Below are positions 1 through 7,927 of a stretch of 13,689 nucleotides of DNA, one piece after another (the stretch's first letter is position 1; every line of letters starts with the position of its first letter). This DNA is from JBNGDW01 sp049975325 (GTDB taxonomy: Bacteria > Cloacimonadota > Cloacimonadia > JGIOTU-2 > JBNGDW01). The stretch covers positions 1-13,689 of the forward strand of contig JBNGDW010000039.1 of NCBI GenBank assembly GCA_049975325.1, read 5' to 3'. The position numbers were made by a program, and so were the translations under genes. The notes under the pieces are model-generated. The model was given only the letters and a program-made list of their open reading frames with translations, had not been told where the DNA came from and did no database searches.

Positions 1-1152
1 GGATATGGCTATACAGAAAAGCTTTCACTTGAATCTTTTGATACTATGCTGGAAAAGGCAAAGGAAAATGCGAAACTTATCGAATCAGATGAAGGGACAG
101 AACTTGAGAATTATCCAGAGATAGAAAAGAAATTAAATATATATAACCCAGAATTAGAAAAAGTATCAGTTCAAACAAAGATTGAACGAGCAAAAGAGCT
201 TGAAAGAGCGGCGCGAGAATATGATAAAAAAATAGTTAATGTTCCATATGCGTATGTTGCTGATAGCACAGAGATTACCAAAGTTGCGAATTCAAAAGGG
301 ATGGACAAGGAGTACAAATTTAATATCTGTTATGGTTTTGTGATGGCTCTTGCCAAGGGTGATGAGCATGTAAAATCTGGCGGGTATTATATCATTGATC
401 GTGATTTTGCTAAGATAGACGGCAAAGAGATTGGTTCAGAAGCGGCACGCAGGGCCATCTCTCTGCTCGGCGCCAAGGAAATTAAATCAGGTGAATATCC
501 TGTTATTTTTACTAATGAAATGGCTGCTACAATCCTGTCGACATTTTCAAATATTTTCTCTGCTAAGGCTGTGCAAGAAGGGCAATCTCTGTTTCGCGGT
601 AAGTTAGGGACTGAAGTTGCGAATCCAATAGTTTCTATTCTAGATGATGGTCTAATAGAGATTGGGTTTGCTACAAAGCCCTTTGATGATGAAGGATACC
701 CCTCACAGACAACAGTGCTTGTGTCCAACGGAGTATTGAAAAATTATTTGCATAATACAATAACTGCTCGGAGAGATAACACCCGGCCGACTGGCAATGC
801 GAGCCGTTCATATAAGGGTACGGTGGGAGTCATGCCTTCAAATCTGTTCATACAAAATGGTACGGTATCAGCCCAAGAGCTCTATAAACAGGTTCCCAGA
901 TGTGTAGAAATTGTAGATCTTTCTGGAATGCATAACGGTTGCAATCCCATATCCGGTGATTTTTCTCTGGGTGCGCAGGGCTTCTATTATGAAAATGGAG
1001 AGTGTAAGTATCCCATTCACAATTTTACTATATCTGGTAATTTTATTCAGCTTTTAAAGAATATTGTTGGAATTGGGGATGACCTGAAATTTTTTCAACC
1101 TTCTACTGGCTCACCAACCATACTTGTGGAAAGTCTCTCCATCGGTGGTTAA
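1..1152 (+). CDS. pmbA: TldE/PmbA-family protein, 5' end outside the window
   Basis: The reading frame is open from base 1 and reads in phase into the first internal ATG at 46, so this is the C-terminal part of a longer gene. TldD and TldE form a heterodimeric metalloprotease that processes peptides such as microcin precursors and CcdA. I see no HExxxH zinc motif, which TldD carries and TldE lacks, so this is the TldE (PmbA) subunit. Counting from the ATG at 46, supporting segments are a VANPIVSILDDGLIEIG region (about 192-208), an NASRSYKG stretch and a PmbA-type C-terminus with CNPISGDFSLGAQGF, FTISGNF and a terminal VESLSIGG. The partner tldD would be expected just upstream. The next gene begins 63 bp downstream on the same strand. 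The subunit assignment rests on motifs, not an alignment. Confidence 0.85.
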   Translation, partial: GYGYTEKLSLESFDTMLEKAKENAKLIESDEGTELENYPEIEKKLNIYNPELEKVSVQTKIERAKELERAAREYDKKIVNVPYAYVADSTEITKVANSKGMDKEYKFNICYGFVMALAKGDEHVKSGGYYIIDRDFAKIDGKEIGSEAARRAISLLGAKEIKSGEYPVIFTNEMAATILSTFSNIFSAKAVQEGQSLFRGKLGTEVANPIVSILDDGLIEIGFATKPFDDEGYPSQTTVLVSNGVLKNYLHNTITARRDNTRPTGNASRSYKGTVGVMPSNLFIQNGTVSAQELYKQVPRCVEIVDLSGMHNGCNPISGDFSLGAQGFYYENGECKYPIHNFTISGNFIQLLKNIVGIGDDLKFFQPSTGSPTILVESLSIGG

Positions 1153-1215
1153 GTATAGGAAGGTTTTAGGGAGGAACGGCTCACTCTACACTTTCCTTTT
1201 GAATAGTGAGGAACC

Positions 1216-2004
1216 ATGAGAGTAGGTTTTTTACAATTTTATCCAGAATTGTTTCACGAGAAACATAATCTCATGAAAATCGATGAGATGATAAAAGGAT
1301 GTGAAGCAGATTTACTAGTATTGCCGGAACTTGCCACAAGTGGGTATGCCTTTACGAAGAGAGAGGAGTTAGCATCCTGTGCTGCTCCGGCACATACAGG
1401 CAGGATTGCTGATTTCTTCCGAAACCTTGCCAAAAGGGAAAACTGCGCCATTATTACTGGCTTTGCCGAACAATCTGGTGAGCTGTTTTATAATTCTCAA
1501 ATGCTTGCCCTACCTGATGGAACTATTGAACTCTATAGAAAAACCCATCTCTTTTATAAAGAAAAGGCTTTGTTTCATCCTGGAGATACGGGCTTCAATG
1601 TCTATGAGTTTCGCGGAGCCAAAATAGGATTAATGATATGCTTTGATTGGATATTTCCCGAATCTGTGCGTAGCCTTGCTTTAGAAGGGGCTGAAATAAT
1701 CTGCCACTCTGCTAACCTTGTCCTGCCGTATTGCCAGAATGCAATGATAACTCGCTCTATCGAGAATCGGGTCTTTACTGTTACATCAAATCGAGTCGGT
1801 TATGAAACAAATGGGAATGATGAATTTCTCTTTACTGGGATGAGCCAAGTAACTAATCCTCAAGGTGATGTGCTGATCCGCTCTTCTGGGGAGGAAGAAA
1901 CCTTAAAAGTTGTGGAAATCCAGCCTGAAGAAGCACAGAATAAGTGGGTGACTGAAAAAAATAATCTGTTTAAAGATAGAAGACCAAACCTTTATTCGCT
2001 TTAA
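1216..2004 (+). CDS. Carbon-nitrogen hydrolase (nitrilase superfamily)
   Basis: A 262-residue cytoplasmic amidase of the nitrilase superfamily. The Glu-Lys-Cys catalytic triad is clear: Glu38 in VLPELATSGY, Lys109 in LYRKTHLF and the nucleophile Cys142 in LMICFDWIFPES. Length fits the single-domain members of the family, such as omega-amidase, N-carbamoylputrescine amidase or general C-N hydrolases; the sequence alone does not fix the substrate. The ATG at 1216 is preceded by GAGG at a usable distance, and the protein begins with the typical first beta strand (RVGFLQFYPE). It lies 63 bp after the TldE-like gene and may be co-transcribed with it. It converges with the FtsB-like gene on the other strand. 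Confidence 0.9.
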   Translation: MRVGFLQFYPELFHEKHNLMKIDEMIKGCEADLLVLPELATSGYAFTKREELASCAAPAHTGRIADFFRNLAKRENCAIITGFAEQSGELFYNSQMLALPDGTIELYRKTHLFYKEKALFHPGDTGFNVYEFRGAKIGLMICFDWIFPESVRSLALEGAEIICHSANLVLPYCQNAMITRSIENRVFTVTSNRVGYETNGNDEFLFTGMSQVTNPQGDVLIRSSGEEETLKVVEIQPEEAQNKWVTEKNNLFKDRRPNLYSL

Positions 2005-2015
2005 AGCCTAAATAT

Positions 2016-2076
2016 GTTGCAATTGCTGGTTAAGGGGACCTTATAGAATAAATATTGTATCGCCAGATAAAGCAAC
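2016..2076. other. Possible stem-loop between convergent genes
   Basis: GTTGC (2016-2020) can pair with GCAAC (2072-2076) and CTGG (2026-2029) with CCAG (2063-2066), and a smaller hairpin TAAGG-GGA-CCTTA sits at 2031-2043. It fills most of the gap between two convergent genes, where a bidirectional terminator would be expected. There is no clear run of T after the stems, so the terminator role is only a guess. Confidence 0.25.
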
Positions 2077-2077
2077 C

Positions 2078-2386
2078 TCATTCTTTTTTCTGATTTATTT
2101 CCTTATCACTAATTCGTATAATCGTCTCGCCCGGCTTTGCCATTCCTAGTTCTCGTGCCTTTTTTTCTAATAAATTTTTATCCCCTTCTTGTAATTTTTG
2201 TTTTTCTACCGAGAGGTGGTCTATTTCCTCTTTTACTGTCGAAATTTGCTCTTGCTTCCTTTTAATTATGAGTTCATTTTTGATGAGTTTTATCACATTA
2301 TATCTACTAATAAATAGGAACCAGACCAGAAAGAGAGCGACAAGGACAAGACAAAATTTTAAGTACTTATGTTTTTCCCTTCGCAT
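2078..2386 (-). CDS. FtsB/DivIC-like septum formation initiator protein
   Basis: A 102-residue bitopic membrane protein. A short basic N-terminus (MRREKHKYLK) is followed by one membrane helix at about 11-27, a charged coiled-coil region at about 30-70, and the family's closing motif ARELGMAKPGETIIRI at 77-92. FtsB and DivIC are small divisome proteins that pair with FtsL and a third partner to activate septal wall synthesis. The gene starts 15 bp after the enolase stop on the same strand; the same order (eno then ftsB) is conserved in proteobacteria, which supports the identification. The start codon has only a weak AGG-like ribosome binding site, so translation may depend on coupling to eno. 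FtsB and DivIC cannot be told apart at this divergence. Confidence 0.85.
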   Translation of the reverse strand: MRREKHKYLKFCLVLVALFLVWFLFISRYNVIKLIKNELIIKRKQEQISTVKEEIDHLSVEKQKLQEGDKNLLEKKARELGMAKPGETIIRISDKEINQKKE

Positions 2387-2401
2387 AATGCCTATCTTTT
2401 C

Positions 2402-3691
2402 TTATGGCAAATAATATTTTAACACTTCCTTGCCAGCAAAAAGTGCTGAGGCACCGAGTGCCTCTTCAATGCGAAGTAATTGATTATACTTTGAAATCCT
2501 TTCTGAGCGGGAAAGAGAGCCTGACTTTATTTGTCCACAATTGTAAGCAACTGCAAGATCGGCTATTGTATTGTCACATGTTTCGCCAGAACGATGCGAG
2601 ACAACGGTTGTAAAACCGGCATTTTTAGCCATTTCAATTGTGTCAGCAGTTTCGGTCAGGCTCCCTATCTGGTTTAACTTGATAAGTATTGAATTTGCAG
2701 AGCGTTCTCTGATACCCCGTCTCAACCGAACAGGGTTTGTGACAAAGAGGTCATCTCCCACAATCTGAATTCTGTCACCAAGCTCCTTTGTAAGTTTTTG
2801 CCAGCCTTTCCAGTCATCTTCTGCCAGTCCATCCTCAAGGGATGCGATTGGATATTTTTCAATCCATTCTTTATAGATGCCAATCAGATCAGAGCTTGTT
2901 AGAGATTCTTTATTTTCTCCTTGAAAGTGATATTTACCATTTTTGTAGAATGAGGAGGCAGCAGCATCAATTGCAATTACGATATCTTGGCCAGGGCGAT
3001 AGCCTGCATGAATGGTAGCGTCTATAATAAGTTTCAACGCTTCCTCGTTTGAGGGAAAATTAGGCGCAAATCCACCTTCATCTCCCACTGCTATGCTCAT
3101 CCCTTTGTTGGTCAGTAGAGATTTTAATGAATGAAAGGTCTCGGCAGCCATCTGGATTGCATGTCTGAAATTATCTGCCCCAACTGGCATAATCATAAAC
3201 TCTTGGATATCCAGGTTGTTATTTGCATGCTTACCACCATTAAGTATGTTGCACATAGGTACAGGTAATAATTTTGCATTTGTTCCACCTATATACCTGT
3301 ATAATGGTAAGCCAAGTTCATTAGCGGAGGCTCTTGCTGCCGCCAGCGATACCCCAAGAATTGCATTGGCACCCAACTTTTCCTTATTTGGAGTTCCGTC
3401 AAGCTCACACAACAACCTGTCTATAGCAACTTGTTCAAGGCTTTCCTGGCCAATAAGTTCAGGAGCGATGATTTCATTAACATTCTTCACTGCCCTGGTT
3501 ACACCTTTGCCATTATATCTGTCCTTGTCGCCATCGCGCAGTTCTAAGGCTTCATATTCTCCTGTTGATGCACCGGATGGGACGCCGGCTCGTCCTGTGG
3601 CTCCAGAGTCTAACAATATATCCACTTCTACACTTGGATTTCCTCTTGAGTCCAGAATCTCACGGGCATGAACATCGAGAATGCTGCTCAT
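2402..3691 (-). CDS. eno: Enolase
   Basis: Full-length enolase of 429 residues, the glycolytic enzyme converting 2-phosphoglycerate to phosphoenolpyruvate, cytosolic and often in the RNA degradosome. The N-terminus (ILDVHAREILDSRGNPSVEV) is canonical. Catalytic Glu205 is in VGDEGGFAPN, Mg ligands are Asp242, Glu286 (SLEDGL) and Asp313 (VGDDLFVTN), and the catalytic base Lys338 is in ILIKLNQIGS. The substrate loop SHRSGET (365-371) is followed by Cys-Asp-Asn, where most enolases have Glu-Asp-Thr/Ser/Ala. The ATG is preceded by a very strong GAGGAGGG ribosome binding site and overlaps the stop of the upstream unknown gene as ATGA (3688-3691), so the two are translationally coupled. The FtsB-like gene follows 15 bp downstream. 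Confidence 0.98.
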   Translation of the reverse strand: MSSILDVHAREILDSRGNPSVEVDILLDSGATGRAGVPSGASTGEYEALELRDGDKDRYNGKGVTRAVKNVNEIIAPELIGQESLEQVAIDRLLCELDGTPNKEKLGANAILGVSLAAARASANELGLPLYRYIGGTNAKLLPVPMCNILNGGKHANNNLDIQEFMIMPVGADNFRHAIQMAAETFHSLKSLLTNKGMSIAVGDEGGFAPNFPSNEEALKLIIDATIHAGYRPGQDIVIAIDAAASSFYKNGKYHFQGENKESLTSSDLIGIYKEWIEKYPIASLEDGLAEDDWKGWQKLTKELGDRIQIVGDDLFVTNPVRLRRGIRERSANSILIKLNQIGSLTETADTIEMAKNAGFTTVVSHRSGETCDNTIADLAVAYNCGQIKSGSLSRSERISKYNQLLRIEEALGASALFAGKEVLKYYLP

Positions 3692-4020
3692 TTTCCCTCC
3701 TCTTCCTTTGTCACATAATCCTCCACAAGTTTTCCCTTGAAATATACGAATTTGGGTTTGCGAGGGAAATCCTTCTTTTTAATTTTATCTGAGTCTCCTT
3801 CTTCTTCCATACGCCAAACTTCCCATTTGTCCTTTTCTCCATCAACGCAGAAGGTTACCTTTTTCTGGATAAATTCATCGATTATAAATTGAATGCTTTC
3901 CAGAGGAGCTATTTTAGTTACAGGGACACAAAATTTTTCCGGTTCATAAACATATTTTTCTTCTTTTTCAGATTTTTTTTTCGAAGTTGATTCTTTCTTT
4001 TCCTGCTTTTGCTTTGGCAT
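3688..4020 (-). CDS. Uncharacterised 110-residue charged protein
   Basis: I do not recognise this protein. It has a lysine- and glutamate-rich N-terminus (about 1-24) that looks disordered, a more ordered core from YVYEPEKF (24-31) to EVWRMEEE (about 67-74) with two cysteines, then a basic stretch and a strand-like KFVYFKGKLVEDYVT near the end. No signal peptide or membrane helix is visible. It is real by context: an AAGGAG ribosome binding site precedes the ATG, it starts 20 bp after gmhA, and its TGA overlaps the eno ATG by 4 nt. The reading frame is intact between two conserved genes. High charge might suit RNA or ribosome binding, but that is speculation. Confidence 0.75.
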   Translation of the reverse strand: MPKQKQEKKESTSKKKSEKEEKYVYEPEKFCVPVTKIAPLESIQFIIDEFIQKKVTFCVDGEKDKWEVWRMEEEGDSDKIKKKDFPRKPKFVYFKGKLVEDYVTKEEEGK

Positions 4021-4040
4021 AAATCACTCCTTCCTGACTT

Positions 4041-4613
4041 TTATTTAAAATATAAGCGTTCTACCATTTCGCACAAGATATGGGCTATAACAATATGAGC
4101 TTCCTGAATTCGGGCTGTATTAAAACTCGGAACTATTAGCGAGTCGTCAACAATTTTTTTTATTTTTCCACCATCTTTGCCGCCGAGAAGCACAGTGAAG
4201 ATATTCATCTCTTTTGCCTTTTCCACTGCCTTAAGTACATTTACTGAGTTACCGCTCGTGCTTATTGCCATAAGGAGATCATTTTCCTTTCCAAGAGCTT
4301 CAACTTGACGAGCAAAGATAGTATCAAAGCCATAGTCATTACCACAAGCAGTGAGAAGAGAGGTATTGGTAGTAAGTGATAACGCAGGTAATGGCTTCCG
4401 ATTAAAATCATTCCGGAGGCGAACAACCAGTTCTGTCACAAGATGCTGTGCATCAGCTGCACTACCCCCATTCCCACAGGCAAGAATTTTGCCTCCTTGC
4501 TTGAGGCAGTTTGTCATCTTTTCTGCAACTTTTTCAATCGGGCCTATATAAATCCGAATCTGATCTATTACTTTAATATGCTCAGCTAAATTATTTTTAA
4601 TAAAATTATCCAT
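4041..4613 (-). CDS. gmhA: Phosphoheptose isomerase (SIS domain)
   Basis: A 190-residue SIS-domain protein, matching the usual 190-195 residues of GmhA, which converts sedoheptulose 7-phosphate to D-glycero-heptose 7-phosphate for lipopolysaccharide core or S-layer heptose. The phosphosugar-binding segments CGNGGSAADAQH (46-57) and ISTSGNSVNV (117-126) are present, as are residues equivalent to the E. coli Zn-site and catalytic positions: His57, Glu61, Gln170 and His178 (RIQEAH...AHIL). The related DiaA is the main alternative, but the TARIQEAH and GNDYGFD blocks favour GmhA. There is no Shine-Dalgarno sequence; a -10-like TAAAAT lies 7 nt before the ATG (see promoter entry). An unknown gene and eno follow on the same strand. 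Confidence 0.9.
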   Translation of the reverse strand: MDNFIKNNLAEHIKVIDQIRIYIGPIEKVAEKMTNCLKQGGKILACGNGGSAADAQHLVTELVVRLRNDFNRKPLPALSLTTNTSLLTACGNDYGFDTIFARQVEALGKENDLLMAISTSGNSVNVLKAVEKAKEMNIFTVLLGGKDGGKIKKIVDDSLIVPSFNTARIQEAHIVIAHILCEMVERLYFK

Positions 4614-4649
4614 AATACTTATTTTATATTAGATGAAAAAAATCTGCAA
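4614..4649 (-). promoter_or_regulatory. Candidate promoter giving a leaderless gmhA mRNA
   Basis: Read on the minus strand, TTGCAG (4644-4649) and TAAAAT (4621-4626) are separated by 17 nt, and 7 nt separate the -10 box from the gmhA ATG. Transcription would then start at or within a base or two of the start codon. The -35 box is weak (3 of 6 consensus bases), the -10 good (5 of 6). The geometry matches that in front of mnmA exactly. Confidence 0.45.
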
Positions 4650-4699
4650 GAAAAATATACATTTGCATTTGGCTCTTCATAGAATGCATAGTAATTTAA

Positions 4700-5926
4700 T
4701 CATTCTATAAATCTTCTTTCATTATCAAATTTAATTATTAACCCTATTGCAGCAGTATTTACCAGCAGGCTGCTACCACCATAACTGATAAATGGCAATG
4801 GGATACCCATAACCGGGAAGATACCAATGTTCATACCAATATTAAGTACAGCTTGAATTACAATGTAGGAAAGAATACCGGCTATGACAATACGCTGCTC
4901 CGCATTTTGATTTCTTTTAAGGACGAGAATAATGCGCCAGGCAAGGAGAAGAAACAGCAAAATCAAGATGGTACAGCCAAAGAATCCAGTCTCTTCTCCA
5001 ATAACTGAAAATATAAAATCTGTGTGCTGCTCAGGTATAAAATCAAAATTTTTTTGTGTACCTTGCAAGAAACCTTTTCCTAATAGTCCCCCAGAACCAA
5101 CAGCAATGCGAGACTGAATCGTTTGATATCCGGAGCCCAGGACATCGCTGGTCGGATTCAGAAATGCCAGTATTCGTTGTCGTTGATATTCCTGGAGGTT
5201 TGACCAGAAATAGGGAGCCAAAAATGAAATAAAAGCATTTCCTATAAGTACAACCGAAGAGAGAAACAAAGGAATCTTTTTCCAGTATAAAAGGATAAGC
5301 AGAATCAGATCAAATATTATCCATAGTGGTAAAGAAAATCCCACCAATATACTAATAAAAGGTGAAAGAATAAGACAGATAACAAATAAAGACACCCCAG
5401 CAAAATACAGTATAGGAAAGCACACCAAAAGCATGATAACCGCAGTGCTCAAATCGGGTTGGCGTGCGATTAAAATAATTGGGGGAATGATTACGAGAAA
5501 AGCAATAACAATCTTTTTCCATTGAGGCATATATGACTTTGAGATAAGTTTTCCGATCAGCAAAATAGAGGCTAACTTTGCAAATTCTGAAGGCTGAATA
5601 CCCAAACTTCCTATTGTTATCCACCGATGAACGCCTTTTATTCCTGGTAAGAGTAAAACTAGAATTAGAAGTATAAGGACGAGTAAATAAAATGGTATAA
5701 TTAGCCTTTCCACTCCAGCCTGAGAAGTGTACATAATGAGAAAGAGCAGCCCGATTGCAATTGCAATCCACAAGAGCTGTCTTAAATAATAATCTTGTCT
5801 GCGTATAACTTCGCCTGCCTGCTGTACGGAAGCACTATAAATAGCCAATTCACCAAAGACTAAAAGACATATTAGAGTAATAAAGAGTGGCAAGTCTCGT
5901 ATCCGGTTGGAGCCTACGAATTCCAT
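4700..5926 (-). CDS. rodA: Rod-shape-determining SEDS glycosyltransferase RodA
   Basis: A 408-residue polytopic membrane protein of the SEDS family (RodA/FtsW/SpoVE), the peptidoglycan polymerase of the elongasome that works with a class B penicillin-binding protein. About ten hydrophobic segments are visible. Family markers are QPSEFAKLASILLIGK (111-126), RQPDLSTA (155-162), NPTSDVLGSGYQTIQS with the conserved Asp261 matching the presumed catalytic Asp of E. coli RodA, the loop FIPEQHTDFIFSVIGEE (296-312) and the C-terminal GIPLPFISYGGSS. The short N-terminus and the PEQHTDFIFSVIGEE loop suit RodA rather than FtsW. It starts 9 bp after comM, with GGGAG about 12 nt before the ATG. No mre or pbp2 gene lies next to it in this window. 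Confidence 0.93.
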   Translation of the reverse strand: MEFVGSNRIRDLPLFITLICLLVFGELAIYSASVQQAGEVIRRQDYYLRQLLWIAIAIGLLFLIMYTSQAGVERLIIPFYLLVLILLILVLLLPGIKGVHRWITIGSLGIQPSEFAKLASILLIGKLISKSYMPQWKKIVIAFLVIIPPIILIARQPDLSTAVIMLLVCFPILYFAGVSLFVICLILSPFISILVGFSLPLWIIFDLILLILLYWKKIPLFLSSVVLIGNAFISFLAPYFWSNLQEYQRQRILAFLNPTSDVLGSGYQTIQSRIAVGSGGLLGKGFLQGTQKNFDFIPEQHTDFIFSVIGEETGFFGCTILILLFLLLAWRIILVLKRNQNAEQRIVIAGILSYIVIQAVLNIGMNIGIFPVMGIPLPFISYGGSSLLVNTAAIGLIIKFDNERRFIE

Positions 5927-5935
5927 CTCTAATTT

Positions 5936-7480
5936 TTACTCCCAAAATTTTCGATCAAGACTTCGATACTGAACTGCTTCGCTAATATGGGCAGGCTTGA
6001 TATCCTGACTCTGTTCAAGGTCCGCTATAGTGCGAGAAACCTTTAGAATCCTATCATATGCTCTTGCGGATAAACCAAGTCTCTCTATGGCGACCTTGAG
6101 CAACTGCTTGCATTCATTATCTATTTTGCAATATCTTCTGAGATGCTTGGATTCCATATCTGCATTTGAAAAGATATGTGGATTATGACTGAAACGTTCT
6201 AGCTGGATTTTACGAGCCGTATTTACTCTTTGTCGTATCGCTTCTGATTTCTTACCGCGTGGATCAGAGGAGAGTTCTTCATATTTTACCGCCGGCACCT
6301 CAATATGAATATCGATACGGTCAAGCAAAGGGCCTGAAAGCCTTGCCATATAGCGCTGAATCATACTTGGAGTACATGTGCAAGTATGTCCAGGCACATC
6401 ACTTCCATAGTAACCACAAGGGCAGGGATTCATGGATGCCACGAGCATAAAATTGGCAGGAAAGGTCACAGCTTGTGCCGCCCGTGAGATTGATACAAAA
6501 CCATCTTCTAAAGGTTGGCGCATCACCTCTAAAACTGTTTTCTTAAATTCTGGCAACTCATCAAGAAATAATACTCCATTATGTGCCAAGGATACTTCCC
6601 CTGGTTTGGGATAGCTTCCACCTCCAATAAGAGCCACATCACTGATAGTATGGTGAGGGGATCGGAAAGGTCTTGCTGCAACAAGAGAATGGCCCTCAGG
6701 CAGTTTGCCAGCAACAGAATGAATTTTGGTAGTCGTTAGTGCCTCTTCCAGAGTCAGTTGCGGAAGTATTGATGGGATTCGTCTCGCCAGCATTGTCTTA
6801 CCAGAGCCTGGAGGCCCGATCATCAGGATATTGTGGCCACCTGCAGACGCTACCTCTAATGCCCGTTTAACATTGTAGTGCCCCTTTACATCAAACATAT
6901 CCAATACATCACTCCGTTCCCGTTCGAATAAAGATGCGAGATCCACCCTGGCAGGTGATATTTGCCGTCTCCCTTCAAGAAATTCAATACACTCTCTCAA
7001 GTTCTCGACCGGATACACTTCCACACCTTCAACAACCCCTGCTTCCTGTGCATTGTCTTTTGGCACTATGATCCCCTTTAATCCGCTGTCTCTGGCTGAA
7101 ATAGTTATAGGTAGAACGCCTTTTACAGGACGAATTTCCCCATTTAATGAAACTTCTCCAATAAGACCCAGTTCTGTAAGGTTACGAGGAGTTATATTGC
7201 CTAGAGAGGTAAGTATCCCTATTGCAATCGGCAAATCGAAAGCTACCCCTTCTTTTTTGATATCTGCAGGCGCCAGATTTATCGTATATGCCTTTGCCGG
7301 AAAACCATAGCCGTTGTTCCTTATCGCAGCTATTACTCTCTCTTTACTTTCCTTTACAGAATTTGTAGGAAGTCCTACTATTGTAAAATAAGGTGCAGCA
7401 GCCCCTTTTGTGTCTACCTCCACATCGATTGGGATTGCATCAATCCCAACAATTGAAAATGAACGAATTTTGGTAAACAT
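5936..7480 (-). CDS. comM: ComM/YifB family AAA+ ATPase
   Basis: A 514-residue protein with the full YifB/ComM layout: an N-terminal Lon-protease-like fold (about 1-170, NNGYGFPAKAYTINLAPAD, FDLPIAIG), a Mg-chelatase-type AAA+ domain with Walker A GPPGSGKT (222-229) and Walker B GVLFLDELPEF (302-312), a four-cysteine insertion NPCPCGYYG...HTCTC (Cys353, 355, 367, 369), and the C-terminal ChlI-like helical domain ending in LSARAYDRILKVSRTIADLE. In Vibrio, ComM is a hexameric helicase that promotes branch migration when incoming DNA is integrated during natural transformation; it is widespread, so it does not prove competence here. It lies 70 bp downstream of tRNA-Arg. There is no clear ribosome binding site before the ATG. 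A TTGACC (7510-7515) lies 17 nt upstream of a poor -10. Confidence 0.95.
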   Translation of the reverse strand: MFTKIRSFSIVGIDAIPIDVEVDTKGAAAPYFTIVGLPTNSVKESKERVIAAIRNNGYGFPAKAYTINLAPADIKKEGVAFDLPIAIGILTSLGNITPRNLTELGLIGEVSLNGEIRPVKGVLPITISARDSGLKGIIVPKDNAQEAGVVEGVEVYPVENLRECIEFLEGRRQISPARVDLASLFERERSDVLDMFDVKGHYNVKRALEVASAGGHNILMIGPPGSGKTMLARRIPSILPQLTLEEALTTTKIHSVAGKLPEGHSLVAARPFRSPHHTISDVALIGGGSYPKPGEVSLAHNGVLFLDELPEFKKTVLEVMRQPLEDGFVSISRAAQAVTFPANFMLVASMNPCPCGYYGSDVPGHTCTCTPSMIQRYMARLSGPLLDRIDIHIEVPAVKYEELSSDPRGKKSEAIRQRVNTARKIQLERFSHNPHIFSNADMESKHLRRYCKIDNECKQLLKVAIERLGLSARAYDRILKVSRTIADLEQSQDIKPAHISEAVQYRSLDRKFWE

Positions 7481-7550
7481 AAACCAAGAAAAAAGTTGGG
7501 TTGTAAAAAGGTCAAGAAAATTAGGGAATAAATTACTCTGATGTAGAAAA

Positions 7551-7627
<77 letters not shown>

Positions 7628-7709
7628 TTTTAGTCTTTGCTCTCGCTCAACCTTCACCAATATCCCTTGTTGCAAGAAGTTGTCCGAAATTGTATCCTAT
7701 ATAAAAAAT

Positions 7710-7786
7710 TGGTAGCGATGCAGGGACTCGAACCCCGGACACGTGGATTATGATTCCACTGCTCTAACCAGCTGAGCTACATCGCC
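7710..7786 (-). tRNA. tRNA with CAT anticodon, probably elongator Met
   Basis: A complete 77-nt cloverleaf with encoded CCA. Acceptor GGCGATG pairs with CATCGCT (G1-U72 wobble), D stem GCTC/GAGC, anticodon stem GTGGA/TCCAC with loop ATCATAA (anticodon CAT), and T stem CGGGG/CCCTG. It lacks the initiator features seen in its neighbour, so it is elongator Met or the lysidine-modified Ile2. The GGCGATGTAGCTCAG opening is more like elongator Met. It lies 7 bp from the initiator tRNA and must be processed from the same transcript. Confidence 0.93.
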
Positions 7787-7793
7787 ATAAAAA

Positions 7794-7870
7794 TGGTAGC
7801 GGGGGAAGGATTCGAACCTTCGACCTCCAGGTTATGAGCCTGACGAGCTACCTAACTGCTCTACCCCGCG
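7794..7870 (-). tRNA. Initiator tRNA-fMet (CAT) with a variant anticodon stem
   Basis: A complete 77-nt cloverleaf with encoded CCA. Initiator features are the unpaired first acceptor position (C1 opposite U72; acceptor CGCGGGG/CCCCGCT) and A11-U24 in the D stem (GAGC/GCTC). The anticodon loop is CTCATAA. The anticodon stem is TCAGG/CCTGG, so the usual three G-C pairs next to the loop are reduced to two: position 29-41 is A-U. T stem is GAAGG/CCTTC. It is the first gene of the tRNA group. Confidence 0.95.
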
Positions 7871-7889
7871 TTATATTTACTATCTAAAA

Positions 7890-7916
7890 TTTATACACAC
7901 CCTTACGCTCTGTCAA
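7890..7916 (-). promoter_or_regulatory. Promoter of the tRNA group
   Basis: On the minus strand a perfect -35 box TTGACA (7911-7916) is followed by TATAAA (7890-7895) after 15 nt, or by TAAATT (7888-7893) after 17 nt. Either places the transcription start some 10-15 nt before the initiator tRNA. The -35 is convincing; which -10 is used is unclear. Confidence 0.65.
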
Positions 7917-7927
7917 GTAAAATATAA

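Noticed and set aside
1153..1215. Weak AGGAAGG/CTTTCCT pairing between the TldE-like gene and the nitrilase gene as a terminator
   Set aside because: The stem has a mismatch, a long loop and only a short T run; the two genes may be read together.
3216..3671. 151-residue open frame on the plus strand opposite eno
   Set aside because: It is antisense to highly conserved enolase codons, has no ribosome binding site and a composition typical of a shadow frame.
5352..5771. 139-residue minus-strand frame inside rodA
   Set aside because: It is an alternative frame of a fully conserved membrane protein gene, without start signals.
7710..7786. Reading the middle CAT tRNA as tRNA-Ile2 (lysidine)
   Set aside because: The acceptor and D-arm sequence resemble elongator Met more, but sequence alone does not fully exclude Ile2.
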